Source: CAVQMB01 sp963713445
GTDB lineage: Bacteria > Pseudomonadota > Gammaproteobacteria > Competibacterales > Competibacteraceae
DNA length: 64,000 bases
Assembly: GCA_963713445.1 (NCBI GenBank)
Contig: CAVQMB010000003.1
Span: 1-64,000 of the forward strand
Direction of reading: 5' to 3'
The notes under the pieces were generated by a model. That model had not been told where the DNA came from, made no database searches, and saw only the letters and a list, made by a program, of their open reading frames with translations. Of the stretch, positions 32,672 to 42,300 are shown one piece after another (position 1 is the stretch's first letter; every line of letters begins with the position of its first letter). Made by a program: the position numbers and the translations under genes.

Positions 32672-33758
32672 ATGTCGATGAAAACCCGCACCATCGTTCG
32701 TTTCGCCGTAACCAGCGTACTGGCCGCCGGCCTGGCGGGTACCACCGCACTGGCGGCTGGTATCGCCAAGGGCAACACGTCCAAGGAAGGCATCGCGCTC
32801 AGCAACTCCTACGCCGGCAACACCTGGCGCCAGCAGATGCTGAAGACCTGGGATGCCGCCAGCAAGACGGCAATTGACAAGGGCATTATCGCCAAAACCA
32901 AAGTAGTCAATGCCAACAACTCGGCGCCCGAGCAGGCCAATCAGATCGGCAACCTGATTCTGCAGGGCTGGAAGGCGATCGCGATCGACGCCGCCTCACC
33001 GACGGCGCTCAACGGCGTCATTCAGCAGGCCTGCAACGCTCATGTGGTGGTGGTGGTCTACGACAGTCTGGCGACCGCGCCCTGCGCCTACAAAGTCGCC
33101 TACGACTACACCAGCATGGGCAAATTCGAGGCCGATTATGTGGCCAAACAAGCTCAACAACAAGGGCAATGTGCTGGAGATCCGCGGCATCGCCGGCACG
33201 TCGGTCGACAACGACATTCACAAGGGTATCGTCGAGGGCTTCAAGCAATACCCGGATATCAAGATCGTCGGCTCGGTACACGGCAACTGGACCCAGACCA
33301 TCGCTCAGAAAGCAGTCGCCGGCATCCTGCCCACGCTGCCCGATGTGGCCGCCGTCGTCACCCAGGGCGGTGACGGCTGGGGTGCTTACCAGGCGTTCAA
33401 GACCGCCGGGCGCAAGACGCCGCTGATCATCATGGGCAACCGCCAGGATGAACTGGCGTTATGGAAAAAACTCACCGAGCAGCCCGGCGGCTACCAGACG
33501 GTATCGGTGTCCTCGGCCCCCGGCGTGGCCTCGATCGCATTCTGGGTGGCGCAGCAAATCCTGGCCGGCAAGAAGGTGCCCAAGACCGTCACCGTGCCGC
33601 TGCTCACCATCCGCAAAAACAGCCTCGAAGCCTGGCTCAAAGCCACTCCCAAAGGCGGCGTCGCCACGCCTGTTTATACCCAGGACTGGACCGCCAAACT
33701 GATCGATGCCAATGCCGGGCACAAACCGCTGCCGCCATCACCGGCACCGGGTAGCTGA
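32672..33758 (+). pseudogene. Sugar ABC transporter binding protein, single +1 frameshift
   Basis: The gene starts with a signal peptide (FAVTSVLAAGLAGTTALAAG) and GIALSNSYAGNTWRQQMLKT. It reads to YVAK near 33148; one extra C at 33149 shifts the frame. The rest continues KLNNKGNVLEIRGIAGTSVD to the stop at 33758. Joined, the protein is about 361 residues, with DAASPTALNGVIQQAC and VVTQGGDGWGAYQAF. It belongs to the same group as the binding proteins at 44.7 and 55.4 kb (SNSY-GNTWR, DAASPT-LN-VI). It heads an SBP-ATPase-permease-permease-lactonase operon. Both halves are well conserved, so a sequencing error is likely. Confidence 0.85.
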
Positions 33759-33764
33759 TCATCG

Positions 33765-35268
33765 GTGTCGACGCAAACCGCAACGTCGGGGGCTGACGCC
33801 AGCCAGCCCCCGCTGGTCGCTCTGGAGCGCATCGGTAAGAATTTTGCCGCGGTGCAGGCCCTGGAGGGGGCCGACCTGACGGTACGGGCCGGCGAGATGC
33901 TCAGCATCGTCGGCCACAATGGCGCCGGCAAGTCCACCCTGGTGAACATCCTGGCCGGTACACTGGCGCCCGACCGTGGGGTGATCCGGGTCGACGGCCG
34001 CGACGTTACCGCCGGCTACGACGTGCGCAGCGCTAACGCGCTGGGGCTGCGCTGCATCTTCCAGGAACTGTCGCTGTGCCCCAACCTGCGGGTATTTGAG
34101 AACCTGCGGCTGATGCATCCGTCGGTCCGCGGCCCGGGCTGGCGCCGCCGCGCCCGGCGCTTGATCGGCGACCAGCTCGACGCCATTTTTCCAGGCCATC
34201 CGATCGATGTCGACGCCGTGGTCGGGGATCTGCCCATCGGGCTGCGGCAGATGGTCGAAATCGCGCGTGCTTTCACCGTCACCGCCACGCCCCTGCGACT
34301 GGTGATTCTGGACGAGCCGACCTCGTCGCTGGATGCCGACGTGGCGCGCCAATTACTCGAATTCACCGGCAAGGTCATCCGCGACGGGCTGGCCTGCCTG
34401 TTTATCTCGCACCGCCTGAACGAGGTCCTGGAGCATACTGACCGCACTGTAGTGATGCGCGATGGCACCACGGTCTGGAGTGCGCCGACCGCCGGCCTGT
34501 CGCGCGATGAGCTGGTCGAACAGATGGGTGTCGAGGCCCCGCTTGCCGGGGAGCACGAGGTCAGCGCAACCGACCGCGGCGCTGACCGCCCGGTGCGGGT
34601 CCGATCCCGCGACCACGGTAGCGGCTTCCGCTTCGAGGTGCATGCCGGTGAGGTCATCGGCCTGGCCGGCCTGGCCGGTCATGGCCAGCGCGAAGTGTTG
34701 CAGGCCATTTTCAGCGGCGGCGATGACCTGGAGGTGGACGGCTCAGTCGCCTACGTCAGCGGCGACCGTCAGACCGAGGGCGTGTTCCCGCTCTGGTCGG
34801 TGGGCGAGAACATCACCATCGGGCTGCTGTCGCAGCTGTCACGGCTGGGCCTGCTGAGCGGCCGCCGCCAGCGTGAAGTCGCCGAACCAGTGGCGCCAGC
34901 AGATCAATATCCGCACGCCCACCATCGACAACCCGATTCTCAATCTGAGCGGCGGCAACCAGCAGAAAGTGCTGGTTGCCCGCGCCTTCGCCACAGGCGC
35001 TGACATCGTACTGCTGGACGATCCGCTGCGTGGCGTCGATATCGGCACCAAGAACGAGTTGTTCGGTCACATCCGTCGGGCCAGCGCTGGCGGGCGCTGC
35101 TTCGTTTGGTACACCACCGAGAACGATGAACTGGTGAACTGCGATCGCATCTACGTATTCTACGACGGCCGGATCACTGACAGCTTCTCCCGCGCCGAGT
35201 TGACCGAGGAGCGCGTACTGCGGGCCTCATTCGCCGAGGCCCCGGCGGAGGCCAGCAATGGCGGTTGA
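33765..35268 (+). pseudogene. Sugar ABC transporter two-domain ATPase, single +1 frameshift
   Basis: The gene starts at the GTG at 33765. Domain 1 has GHNGAGKST, FQELSLCPNLRVFENL, IGLRQMVEIARAF and Walker B LVILDEPTSSLD. Domain 2 has the degenerate Walker A GLAGHGQRE, then YVSGDRQTEGVFPLWS. An extra C near 34889 (GAACCAGTGG) then shifts the frame. The rest, NLSGGNQQKVLVARAF and IVLLDDPLRGVDIGTKNELF, is open to 35268. Walker B of the second domain reads LLDDP instead of DEP. The total is about 500 residues. It overlaps the next permease gene by 11 bases. Confidence 0.85.
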
Positions 35269-36229
35269 CGCGGCGACGCTGCAACAGCGCGGACGGAGAC
35301 GCCGGGCCGCCCGTCAGGGTGAACTGCTGCGGGTCGGGCTGCCAGGTGCTGCGCTGGTGGTGATGTTCAGCGTGATCTTCTGGACCCGGCCGATGGTGAT
35401 GTCGTCGTTCGGGCTCACCATACTGCTGAACTTCGCCATGCCATTGATTCTAGCGGCGATGGCCCAGATGTTCATCATCGCCGCCAGCGATATCGACCTG
35501 GGTATCGGCACCTACGTGGCCCTGGTCAGTTGCATTGCGTCGACGCTGCTGCATACCCGCCCGGCCCTTGGCATCGCCGCGCTGGCGTTGTGCGTGCTGG
35601 CTTATATCGCCATGGGCGCGCTGATCCACGTGCGCCGGCTACCGTCGATCGTGATCACGCTGGGCGCCTCGTTCGTGTGGCTGGGCAGTGCCCTGCTGGT
35701 GCTGCCGACGCCGGGCGGTCAGGTGCCGGGATGGCTGGCGAGCGCCGCCACCTGGCAACCACCGTTACTGCCGCTGCCAGTATTGCTGGCGTTGGTCGCA
35801 GCGCTGGCCGGCCATGTAATCCTCATGCGCAGCGCCCTCGGCGTGGTGCTGCGCGGCGTCGGCGGCAATCCGGCCGCGGTCGAGCGGGCCGGCTGGTCGC
35901 TGCTGGCCGCGCGCATGACACTGTACGGGCTGGCCGGGCTGTTCGGGGTGCTGGCGGGTCTGGCCCTGGCCGCCCTCAACACCTCCGGTGATGCCACCAT
36001 CGGCGCCCAGTACACCCTGGTGTCGATCGCTGCGGTCATCGTCGGCGGCGGTGAATTCTTCGGCGGCATCGTCTCGCCGGTGGGCACCGTGATCGGCGCG
36101 CTGATCATGCTGCTGACCGGCGCCCTGTTGTCGTTTTTCAACATTTCCACCGACTGGCAGCTCAGCGTGCAGGGCGCGATCCTGATCCTGGTGCTGGCCA
36201 GCCGGGCCTTCGGACGACGTCAACCATGA
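35258..36229 (+). CDS. Sugar ABC transporter permease 1
   Basis: The product is 323 residues with eight to ten hydrophobic segments of the BPD_transp_2 family. The conserved loop is MAQMFIIAASDIDLGIGTYV, followed later by AVIVGGGEFFGGIVSPVGTV. It is paired with the next gene, whose ATG overlaps this stop, so the pore should be a heterodimer. The N-terminus is strongly basic (RGRRRRAARQGE), as expected for the cytoplasmic side. Its closest relative in the window is the permease at 58.1 kb, judging by the shared MAQM and GGQVPG segments. Confidence 0.88.
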   Translation: MAVDAATLQQRGRRRRAARQGELLRVGLPGAALVVMFSVIFWTRPMVMSSFGLTILLNFAMPLILAAMAQMFIIAASDIDLGIGTYVALVSCIASTLLHTRPALGIAALALCVLAYIAMGALIHVRRLPSIVITLGASFVWLGSALLVLPTPGGQVPGWLASAATWQPPLLPLPVLLALVAALAGHVILMRSALGVVLRGVGGNPAAVERAGWSLLAARMTLYGLAGLFGVLAGLALAALNTSGDATIGAQYTLVSIAAVIVGGGEFFGGIVSPVGTVIGALIMLLTGALLSFFNISTDWQLSVQGAILILVLASRAFGRRQP

Positions 36230-37188
36230 CTACCGCACGCCCTGCCCCGCTGCGCTGGCTGGTGACCCAGTCCTGGTTCTGGGTATTCGCCGGCGCCGGG
36301 CTGATCTGGCTGATTCTGGTGGTGGTAGCCTCGGGTCGCGGCGCCGGCGGCGTGCTGTCGGTCGCACTGCAGTTCGCCACCTTCTACGTCATCATCGGCT
36401 TCGGCCAGATGCTGGTGATCGCCACCGGCCCCGGCAATATCGACCTCTCGATCCCCTCGGTGATGACCCTGGCCGGCTATCTGGCGATGGGCGTGATGGG
36501 CGGCAGCGACGCCAACCTGCTGGCGGGTATCGCAACCGGTATCGGCGTGGGCCTGGCCGCCGGCCTCGGCAACGTCATCCTGATCCAGGTATTGCGGATA
36601 CCACCGATGATCGCCACCCTGGCGGCCGGTTTCATCCTCGATTCCATGGCCATCGCCTACTCCAGCGGCTCGACCGCGCAACCGGCGCCGGTGCTGATGA
36701 GCTTCGCCACGGCCCGGGTCGGCGGCATCCCGTTGATCGCAATCGCCTTCATCATCGTCGCCGCCCTGGTCGCCCTGGTCATGCGTCGGACCACCTTCGG
36801 CCGCAGCGTACTCGCCATCGGCCAGAACCGGCGCGCCGCCTACCTGGCCGGCGTCCGCATCCGGCTGGTGCACAGTTCGGTGTTCGTGCTCTCGGCACTG
36901 GCCGCCAGCATCGCCGGCATCCTGCTGGCAGCCTCCTCGGGCGGGGCCTCGCTGGACATGGGCCAGGGCTACCTGCTGATGTCAATCGCCGTGGTGGTGC
37001 TGGGCGGTACCAGTATACTGGGTGGCAAAGTCGTCATTCCCGGCGTCTGGGGCGCGGCGCTGCTGCTCTATCTCATCGTCAGCCTGCTCAACGTGCTGCC
37101 GGTGAGCTCAGGCATCCGCTATCTGGCCATCGGTCTGGTAATCATTACGGTGCTCGCGGTCGGGCACGCCGGCACCACCGAAAGCTAA
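36226..37188 (+). CDS. Sugar ABC transporter permease 2
   Basis: The product is 320 residues, a BPD_transp_2 membrane protein with GFGQMLVIATGPGNIDLSIP in the conserved loop (Gly-Pro-Gly-Asn instead of the usual Ser-Gly-Gly), RRTTFGRSVLAIGQNRRAAY and VVVLGGTSILGGKVVIPGVW. Four bases overlap with permease 1 (ATGA-type), so the two are made together. It corresponds by position to the second permease at 59.1 kb. The lactonase gene follows after 25 bases with a good GAGGAG site, which ties import to lactone hydrolysis. Confidence 0.88.
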   Translation: MTTARPAPLRWLVTQSWFWVFAGAGLIWLILVVVASGRGAGGVLSVALQFATFYVIIGFGQMLVIATGPGNIDLSIPSVMTLAGYLAMGVMGGSDANLLAGIATGIGVGLAAGLGNVILIQVLRIPPMIATLAAGFILDSMAIAYSSGSTAQPAPVLMSFATARVGGIPLIAIAFIIVAALVALVMRRTTFGRSVLAIGQNRRAAYLAGVRIRLVHSSVFVLSALAASIAGILLAASSGGASLDMGQGYLLMSIAVVVLGGTSILGGKVVIPGVWGAALLLYLIVSLLNVLPVSSGIRYLAIGLVIITVLAVGHAGTTES

Positions 37189-37213
37189 CCAACGAACAGA
37201 GGAGCACCACCCC

Positions 37214-38122
37214 GTGGAGCAATGCTACGAATACGCTGACAAGCGCTTCTACAACTGCGTCCTGCCCAATGCCTGGGTCGACCGGCTCTATACCGGTACC
37301 CGCTGGGCGGAAGGACCAGTGTACTTCCCCGACGGTAACTATCTGCTGTGGAGCGACATACCCAACAACCGGCTCATGCGCTGGACGCCGGATGGTCACG
37401 TCAGCGTCTACCGGCAGCCATCAAACTACATCAACGGCAACACCCGTGATCGCCAGGGCCGGCTGATCTCCTGCGAACAGGGCGGGCGTCGGGTCACCCG
37501 CACCGAATACGATGGCAGCATTACCGTACTGGTGGACAACTATCAGGGCAAACGGCTGAATTCGCCCAACGACGTGGTGGTGAAATCGGACGACACGATC
37601 TGGTTCAGCGATCCGCCCTACGGCATTTTGAGCGACCACGAGGGCTACAAGGCCGACAGCGAGATCGGCGCCTGCTACGTCTACCGGTTCGATCCGCGCA
37701 GCGGCGACCTGACAGTGGTTGCGGACGATTTCGACAAGCCCAACGGCCTGGCCTTCTCGCCCGACGAACGCATCCTCTACATCTCCGACACCGGGGCCTC
37801 GCACGACCCCACCGGCCCACATCACATCCGCGCCTTCGACGTCGACGGCGCCAGCCGCCTGAGCAATGGCCGGGTATTTGCCGATGTCAGCCCGGGCGCC
37901 TCCGACGGCTTCCGGATCGATACCGACGGCAACGTCTGGACCAGCGCCGGCGACGGTGTGCACTGTTATTCCGCCGCCGGCGAGCTGCTCGGCAAGGTGT
38001 TGATTCCGGAAGTGGTGGCCAACGTCACCTTCGGTGGGCCGCGCCGCAACCGGCTGTTCATCACCGCGACCACGTCGCTGTACGCGGTCTACGTCGGCTG
38101 CAACGGGGTGCAGACGCCGTAG
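37214..38122 (+). CDS. SMP-30/gluconolactonase-family sugar lactonase
   Basis: The product is 302 residues from the GTG at 37214. It is a six-bladed beta-propeller of the SMP-30 type with the divalent-metal ligands Glu33 (RWAEGPVYF), Asn in LNSPNDVVVKSD and Asp in GASDGFRIDTDGN; GLAFSPDERILYISDT is the typical blade. It hydrolyses sugar lactones (gluconolactone, fuconolactone, arabinonolactone and similar) to the free acid in the cytoplasm. Placed last in the importer operon, it suggests that the imported sugar is oxidised at C1 to a lactone first. The lactone-forming dehydrogenase could be one of the neighbouring SDRs (inference). Confidence 0.88.
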   Translation: MEQCYEYADKRFYNCVLPNAWVDRLYTGTRWAEGPVYFPDGNYLLWSDIPNNRLMRWTPDGHVSVYRQPSNYINGNTRDRQGRLISCEQGGRRVTRTEYDGSITVLVDNYQGKRLNSPNDVVVKSDDTIWFSDPPYGILSDHEGYKADSEIGACYVYRFDPRSGDLTVVADDFDKPNGLAFSPDERILYISDTGASHDPTGPHHIRAFDVDGASRLSNGRVFADVSPGASDGFRIDTDGNVWTSAGDGVHCYSAAGELLGKVLIPEVVANVTFGGPRRNRLFITATTSLYAVYVGCNGVQTP

Positions 38123-38322
38123 CGCCACGGCCCGTGCCACCGGTAGCGCGGGCCGGGTATCGAAAATGTCCGCAGCGGGATGTTCTCACCAGCCAGGCGG
38201 CCTGAGTCTTCCGCTGCGGACAGGGCTCGGCGCTGCGCCATGAATTACCTCCTCGAACAGTGTGCGACGCGGAATCAACTCTGATGATGCGCACGACCAT
38301 GGCGTGCGGATGCAGCAGGCGG

Positions 38323-38733
38323 CTAAATAAACCGGACCGGGTCACCGTTGCGATCGAACGCCAGCAAACCGGACAGATCGCCGCCCGCATGAATGGTCCG
38401 GATTATGCGCTGAGTCGTGTCCTCGACCGCAGTGGCAACGGGCGGCTGGCCGCCCTGACCGACTAACGCCGCCGCCAGAACCATCTGCCAGTCATCCGCC
38501 AGCTGCCGCGACTCCTGCAGCAAGCTATCGAAACCGGCGATTTCGTCGGGCGCCTTGTCCACATACATGATGGGCACCAGCGCGCCGCCGCCACCGGCCT
38601 GATATCGGGCCATCTGCCGTTCGTCGGCATCCTCCGGCAACACCGTCTTGACGAACACCAACAACAGCCGTTGCGGTTCATCCTGCTGTCGGGCGGCCTG
38701 GAGAAAAGAATCGAAGTCAGTGATTTCGGTCAT
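38323..38733 (-). CDS. Conserved small protein, family named ribonucleotide reductase subunit alpha in databases
   Basis: The product is 136 residues, starting MTEITDFDSFLQAARQQDEP, with LLLVFVKTVLPEDADERQMA, GGGGALVPIMYVDKAPDEI, WQMVLAAALVGQGGQPPVA and LSGLLAFDRNGDPVRFI. I recognise this as the small proteobacterial family that is annotated by transfer as ribonucleotide reductase subunit alpha, although it has no feature of that enzyme. The real function is unknown. It is soluble and monocistronic. The 200 bases on its downstream side hold nothing I can name. Confidence 0.7.
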   Translation of the reverse strand: MTEITDFDSFLQAARQQDEPQRLLLVFVKTVLPEDADERQMARYQAGGGGALVPIMYVDKAPDEIAGFDSLLQESRQLADDWQMVLAAALVGQGGQPPVATAVEDTTQRIIRTIHAGGDLSGLLAFDRNGDPVRFI

Positions 38734-39038
38734 GGGTTACTGCTCATGGCTGCCAGTTTGATCTGTCATACGGTGCCAAACCCAAGTCGTGCTGTCATCC
38801 AACAACGGTTGGACTTTTTTATCAGTTAATAAATATCATTTTCGCTGCTGGATAACCTCAAAGATAATAAACAGCAAAATCCGGCAGATCCCGTCATAAG
38901 GACCGCGGCGCAGTCATTGCGGTAACAAGATGTTGCGCCGCTGTGAAAGCGGTGCCGTAAGGCGCCAAATGCGGACCAGCGGGTTCCAAGGCATCAGCCT
39001 GTCGCTGCTCCCTCTAAGGAAATGTTGGGAGGAATACA
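38734..39038 (+). other. Long leader region upstream of the heme-binding-like gene
   Basis: This 305-base stretch has no gene. It contains a terminator-like hairpin (38798-38823), an AT-rich part after it that could hold the promoter of the next gene, and a GC-rich segment with several short inverted repeats (GGTGCCGTAAGGCGCC near 38951-38966). GGGAGG stands shortly before the ATG at 39039. Confidence 0.45.
38798..38823 (+). terminator. Rho-independent terminator-like hairpin
   Basis: TCCAAC-AACG-GTTGGA is followed by C and seven T's. The stem is six base pairs with a tetraloop. Read on the plus strand it could stop transcripts from the lactonase operon or act as an attenuator in the leader of the next gene. 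Confidence 0.6.
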
Positions 39039-39944
39039 ATGCTAACCACCAAATCCATTCGCAGCCTCACCCCCGGCCTCATCATTCTCGGTTCCATTGC
39101 GCTGGGTGCTCAGTCCGCCCTAGCGGCCGAAGCGACGGCCGGTTGTGACGTGATCAGCGACGCGATCGGCAACCTGGTTGCCGGGCGGACTCTTTACGCC
39201 AAGCTGGGTAATGCGATGACCGACGGTGCAACGCTCAGCAAAGGCCTTCCATTGCGCCAATGGGGCACCATCGTGGATCGCAACGGTGTCGTTTGCGCTG
39301 TGGTCACCAGCGCCGGACCCGGCGCCACCGATCTCAATAAGGAATGGCTGGGCAGTCGCGTGATCTCGGCCCAGAAAGCCAACACGGCGAATGCCTTCAG
39401 CGTCGATTCACTGGCTCTGTCCACTGCCAACCTGTGGGCTGCCAGCCAACCCGGCGGCAGTCTGTTCGGACTGCAGTTCAGCAATCCGGTAGACACCTCG
39501 GTCGCCTATGGCGACAACTCGAACTGCAACAAACCAGGCTGTGACAACGTCAGCCGCAACCAGGCATTCCCTGGGCCCGGCCCGGCCTACGGAGCACAAA
39601 ACGATCCAATGGTGGGCCATTACATCGGCGGCGTGAATGTGTTCGGCGGCGGCCTCGCACTTTATGATTCTACAGGCAAACTTATCGGCGCTCTAGGCAC
39701 CAGCGGCAATACCTCTTGCGCCGATCATTACATATCGTGGGTGGTACGCTATCGTCTAAATCTGGACAATGTTCCAGCCGGTGTTGCCGATAGCGGTGCC
39801 GATGACAACATCATCTTCGACACCGAAACGGCGTCACCGAGTGGATTCGGCCACCCGTTGTGCGGCATCGACCCTGACGAAGTGAACTATCCGTCGGGAC
39901 TCGTCAGTAATTATCCCATCGAATCTGCGCCGCCCTCTCCTTAA
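39039..39944 (+). CDS. Exported heme-binding-like protein (GlcG/HbpS, DUF336 family)
   Basis: The product is 301 residues with a Sec signal (SLTPGLIILGSIALGAQSALA, cleavage near ALAAEAT). The mature protein contains GTIVDRNGVVCAVVTSAG, RVISAQKANTANAFSVDSLA and LWAASQPGGSLFGLQFSNPV, then HYIGGVNVFGGGLALYDSTG and GALGTSGNTSCADHYISWVV, the conserved core of GlcG/HbpS proteins. Members bind heme or small ligands extracellularly. Six or more cysteines are present and may form disulfides. The gene stands alone with its own leader and a hairpin behind it. Confidence 0.8.
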   Translation: MLTTKSIRSLTPGLIILGSIALGAQSALAAEATAGCDVISDAIGNLVAGRTLYAKLGNAMTDGATLSKGLPLRQWGTIVDRNGVVCAVVTSAGPGATDLNKEWLGSRVISAQKANTANAFSVDSLALSTANLWAASQPGGSLFGLQFSNPVDTSVAYGDNSNCNKPGCDNVSRNQAFPGPGPAYGAQNDPMVGHYIGGVNVFGGGLALYDSTGKLIGALGTSGNTSCADHYISWVVRYRLNLDNVPAGVADSGADDNIIFDTETASPSGFGHPLCGIDPDEVNYPSGLVSNYPIESAPPSP

Positions 39945-39993
39945 AAATAAGGAAATTTCTATTCAATTAACGGAGCATGATCGACGCCTTCCC

Positions 39994-40020
39994 GGCGGCC
40001 CTCTGCGGGGCCGCCATTTG
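39994..40020 (+). terminator. Hairpin behind the heme-binding-like gene
   Basis: GGCGGCCC-tctgcg-GGGCCGCC followed by ATTTG forms a perfect eight-base-pair stem about 50 bases after the stop codon. The T-tract is short, so it is a weak intrinsic terminator at best, but it also lies behind the convergent phosphodiesterase gene. Confidence 0.5.
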
Positions 40021-40059
40021 ATCCCGCACATGCCCTGCCAACACCCCGGCATCGCCGGT

Positions 40060-42300
40060 TCACATCACGCGATTGACAGGGTTGAGAAAACGGGCTTCGA
40101 AAATATCGACCGGGACCGCTTCGCTGAACAAGAACCCCTGCATCTCGTTGCAGCTCAACAGGCGCAGCAGGCGGGACTGCTCCTCGGTTTCCACACCCTC
40201 CGCCACCACCTTGAGCCCAAGCGAATGTGCCAGATTGATGATGGTCGACACGAGTGCCAGCCCGTTCGGTCCGGAGGTTATGTCGAGCACGAAAATGCGG
40301 TCGATCTTCAGCGTGTCCAACGGCAGTCTGGCCAGGTAGCTGAGTGACGAGAACCCGGTGCCAAAGTCGTCGATCGCCACCCGCACACCCATATCGCGAA
40401 TTGCCCTCAAGCGAGTGATACTGTGTTCTATGTTCTGCATGACGGAGCTTTCGGTAAGCTCCAGCTCAAGCCCGCGGGCGGCATCCGGATGAACCCCGAT
40501 TTTCCGCTTGATCTCGGTAACGAAGTCTGGGTTCCGAAGTTGCAGCGGTGACACGTTTACCGAGATACGCACGGCGTGCAGCCCGGCCGCACGCCAGCGC
40601 AGATAGTCTGCAATCGCCTGGCGCAATGCCCAGCGCCCCACGTCATAGATCAGGCCGGTTTCCTCCATGATCGGGATGAACTCGCCCGGCGGCACCAGAC
40701 CGGCGCGTGGATTGTCCCAGCGGATCAGTGCCTCGGCGCCGGCTGTCCGGCCACTTCTGATGCTTATCTTAGGCTGGTAATAGAGTACGAATTCTTCATT
40801 GTCGACGGCCTGGCGGAGCTGATTCTCCAGGGAGACGCGGACCGCCACCGCTTCGGTCATTTTGCGGGTGTGAAACAGATACCGGTCGCCGCTCTTTTTG
40901 GTGGCTTTAAGCGCGGCTTCGGCATTCTTGAACAACGCCTCGGCATCGCTGCCGTCATCCGGGAACAGCGCGATGCCGATTTTTGCACCCACGCGGAATT
41001 CATCGTCATTGAGGTGGAATGGATTTTCCAGCAACGCTGCCAGCATCTTCTCGACCAGCCGCGCCACTTCACTACTCTGCCGGACCTGCGGCATCAGCAA
41101 GGCAAAGCGGTCCGCGTCGCCTCGTGCCAGCAGATTCGCCTCCCCCAATTGCGCCGTCAACCATGCCGCGAGATGTTTGAGCAATGTGTCGCCCGCGGCA
41201 CGGCCAAAGCTATCATTGATATTCTTGAAGCGTTCCAGATCGAACATCAGCAACGCCAGCTTGTGCCCGCCAGCGTCCGCACCGCGCATGAATTGCCCGA
41301 CACGCTCCAGGAATAGATCACGGTTCGCAAGACCGGTGAGATCATCGTAGTAGGCGAGGTAGTGAAGCCGGTCGCGCTTATCGATATGGTCGATCGCGAA
41401 CGCAATGTCACCGGTCAGTTCGCTCAGAAGCTTCATCTCCTCGCCCTGGAAAAACTCCACCTCCTCGGCATACAGAGCGATCACGCCAACCGCCGCCTCC
41501 GAGACGATCAGCGGGAGCACGGCCACAGAGTGGACCCCCGCTGCAGCGTATTTATCCGGCGAACAGCAGCCTCGGATCCTTTGCGAATCATTGGCTACGA
41601 GCGTTTGCTTTTCCCTGATCGCCCGGGCGACCATCGTCGCCGATGCCTTCTCGCGCGAGGACAATATGTCGTTGATAGCGGCTATAAGCTCATCATTTTT
41701 CCCGGCCGATGCGACCGGAACAATCTGACGCCCGTCGCCGTTGACGGCGCATATCATGGCCATTCGGAACCCACCGCCCTCGACCGCTATCCGGCAGGTT
41801 TCCGCGTACAGTTCATCGTTGTCACGCACACGCACAATCAACGCATTGATGCCGCTCAACATCGCATAGACGCGATTGAGGTACCTGATCCTGGCCTCAG
41901 CGTCCTTGCGTTGCGTGATATCGCGCTGGGTGGCGATGAAGTGCGTGACGCTACCGTTACCGTCGCGAATCGGTGCGATCTGCCATTCCTGGTAATACTC
42001 CGATCCATCCTTGCGGTAGTTGATCGCTTCGCCGTCAAACTCGTCACCGCTGTCCAGGCAGTGGCGCAGACGTTGCAGCACATGCCGGTCTGTCCGCGGA
42101 CCCTGCAGGATTCGCGGGGTCTTGCCGATCACCTCCTGCGAACCGTACCCGGTCATGCGAGTGAATGCGGGGTTAACGAATATAATCCGCGGCCCGGGTA
42201 AGTCGAGTTCCGCGTCGGTGATCATGATCGACTCGCCGGACTGCTCCACGGCCGATCTGAACAAACGGAGCGTCTCTTCAACTTTGTTGCGCTCCACCAT
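40060..42300 (-). CDS. PAS-GAF-GGDEF-EAL protein, probable cyclic-di-GMP phosphodiesterase
   Basis: The product is 746 residues, cytoplasmic, with no membrane segment. The PAS domain (about 8-130: FVNPAFTRMTGYGSQEVIGK) is followed by a PAC tail, then a GAF domain (about 145-310). The GGDEF domain (about 320-480, starting DDLTGLANRDLFLERV) has ARGDADRF where active cyclases have GGDEF, so synthesis should be lost. The EAL domain (about 495-740) keeps its catalytic residues: GAEALIRW, ELTESSV, IDDFGTGFSSLSYL, LKIDR and VVAEGVET. It should degrade c-di-GMP in response to a signal sensed by PAS or GAF. It is a single gene; the start was taken at the ATG at 42300 with GGAGG upstream. Confidence 0.9.
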   Translation of the reverse strand: MVERNKVEETLRLFRSAVEQSGESIMITDAELDLPGPRIIFVNPAFTRMTGYGSQEVIGKTPRILQGPRTDRHVLQRLRHCLDSGDEFDGEAINYRKDGSEYYQEWQIAPIRDGNGSVTHFIATQRDITQRKDAEARIRYLNRVYAMLSGINALIVRVRDNDELYAETCRIAVEGGGFRMAMICAVNGDGRQIVPVASAGKNDELIAAINDILSSREKASATMVARAIREKQTLVANDSQRIRGCCSPDKYAAAGVHSVAVLPLIVSEAAVGVIALYAEEVEFFQGEEMKLLSELTGDIAFAIDHIDKRDRLHYLAYYDDLTGLANRDLFLERVGQFMRGADAGGHKLALLMFDLERFKNINDSFGRAAGDTLLKHLAAWLTAQLGEANLLARGDADRFALLMPQVRQSSEVARLVEKMLAALLENPFHLNDDEFRVGAKIGIALFPDDGSDAEALFKNAEAALKATKKSGDRYLFHTRKMTEAVAVRVSLENQLRQAVDNEEFVLYYQPKISIRSGRTAGAEALIRWDNPRAGLVPPGEFIPIMEETGLIYDVGRWALRQAIADYLRWRAAGLHAVRISVNVSPLQLRNPDFVTEIKRKIGVHPDAARGLELELTESSVMQNIEHSITRLRAIRDMGVRVAIDDFGTGFSSLSYLARLPLDTLKIDRIFVLDITSGPNGLALVSTIINLAHSLGLKVVAEGVETEEQSRLLRLLSCNEMQGFLFSEAVPVDIFEARFLNPVNRVM

